The notes under the pieces were generated by a model. That model was not told the origin of the DNA. It did not search any database and saw nothing but the letters and a program-made list of their open reading frames with translations. Shown piece after piece: positions 63,800 through 64,000 of a DNA stretch of 64,000 bases (the first letter of the stretch is position 1; the number at the start of each line of letters is the position of its first letter). Source of the DNA: Azospira sp. I13 (GTDB taxonomy: Bacteria > Pseudomonadota > Gammaproteobacteria > Burkholderiales > Rhodocyclaceae); assembly GCF_003112695.1 (NCBI RefSeq), contig NZ_BFBP01000007.1, forward strand, positions 1 to 64,000, read 5' to 3'. The position numbers and the translations under genes were made by a program.

Positions 63800-64000
63800 T
63801 TACTCAGTTGGCGGCATGTCCGCTTTTCCGCTGCTGCGGAAATGGCTATCAACCAGCTTGGCGATGTCGGCAGGCTGGGCTCCTGTCTTGAGCGCAAGGC
63901 ACAGCGCTTGTTCCAGCTGCTGCCACCCCCGTGATGACGCGACATTGCTGCCAACCGTTTCGGTCAGACGGAACATCAGCCCTTCCAGCAGCTCTTCGTC
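63800..64000 (-). CDS. C-terminal part of an unidentified gene running off the window
   Basis: An uninterrupted frame of 66 codons enters from the right edge and stops at TAA (63802-63800). The visible protein is helical (EELLEGLMFRLTETVG, WQQLEQALCLALKTGAQPAD, IAKLVDSHFRSSGK) and ends PPTE. I do not recognise it. Its 5' end is outside the window. It lies about 100 bp from the TTGGAA-N3-ACGT repeats, so a plasmid or island maintenance role is possible but unproven. Confidence 0.5.
   Translation of the reverse strand, partial: DEELLEGLMFRLTETVGSNVASSRGWQQLEQALCLALKTGAQPADIAKLVDSHFRSSGKADMPPTE

Overview
The window is a high-G+C betaproteobacterial chromosome, most likely Rhodocyclales (Azospira/Dechlorosoma-like). 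This is inferred from the core gene sets glnA-DUF4124-ntrB-ntrC, birA-coaX-SPOR and coaE-zapD-yacG and from a TrpB2-type enzyme. Two stretches that look horizontally acquired flank a conserved core.

Left island (about 1-24,400, visibly lower G+C). The edge holds what looks like an IS21-family terminus (1-80) that cuts off the 3' end of a TnsA-like transposon endonuclease gene. Next come a small XRE regulator and a convergent pair, a three-Cys-motif DUF5131 protein and its partner TcmP. A large copper-resistance cluster follows: czcE and copK on the plus strand, and a long minus-strand array carrying cusF/cusC/cusB/cusA, a SilP/CopF-type Cu-ATPase, DUF411 and DUF2933 proteins, an isoprenylcysteine-methyltransferase-like protein, small His/Met-rich periplasmic proteins, a phasin-like protein and an orphan FlgB-like protein with a His/Gly-rich extension. 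Two regulatory layers are visible. CopRS (17,883-19,924) pairs with ATTACA-N4-TGTAAT boxes and a related TGACA/TTGTCA box. CueR (22,567) pairs with two divergent CCTTCC-N7-GGAAGG type promoters driving a CopZ-like chaperone and a second CopA. The island ends with a putative helix-hairpin-helix / PD-(D/E)XK nuclease.

Core (about 24,800-51,850). It carries amtB with a sigma54 promoter and NtrC-like boxes, mltA, a DUF815 ATPase, a Nudix-thiamine phosphate synthase fusion, yacG, zapD, coaE, a SPOR protein, trpB2, coaX, birA, ntrC, ntrB, a DUF4124 protein and glnA (again sigma54/NtrC). After these come a rhodanese, a three-gene cluster centred on a secreted TPR-CHAT protease-like protein, nadA, a chemoreceptor, the ybhP/clsB pair, gluQ and a small lipoprotein.

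Right island (about 51,900-64,000). A tightly overlapping type IC-like restriction-modification operon reads right to left: HTH protein - hsdR - TrlF-like PHP/ATPase - AlbA_2/ATPase - hsdS - PrrC-like anticodon nuclease - hsdM. Upstream is about 600 bp of non-coding DNA with an array of 11-bp-phased repeats and a second 22-bp-spaced motif, then a partial gene running off the window. No rRNA, tRNA, CRISPR array or complete insertion sequence was recognised.
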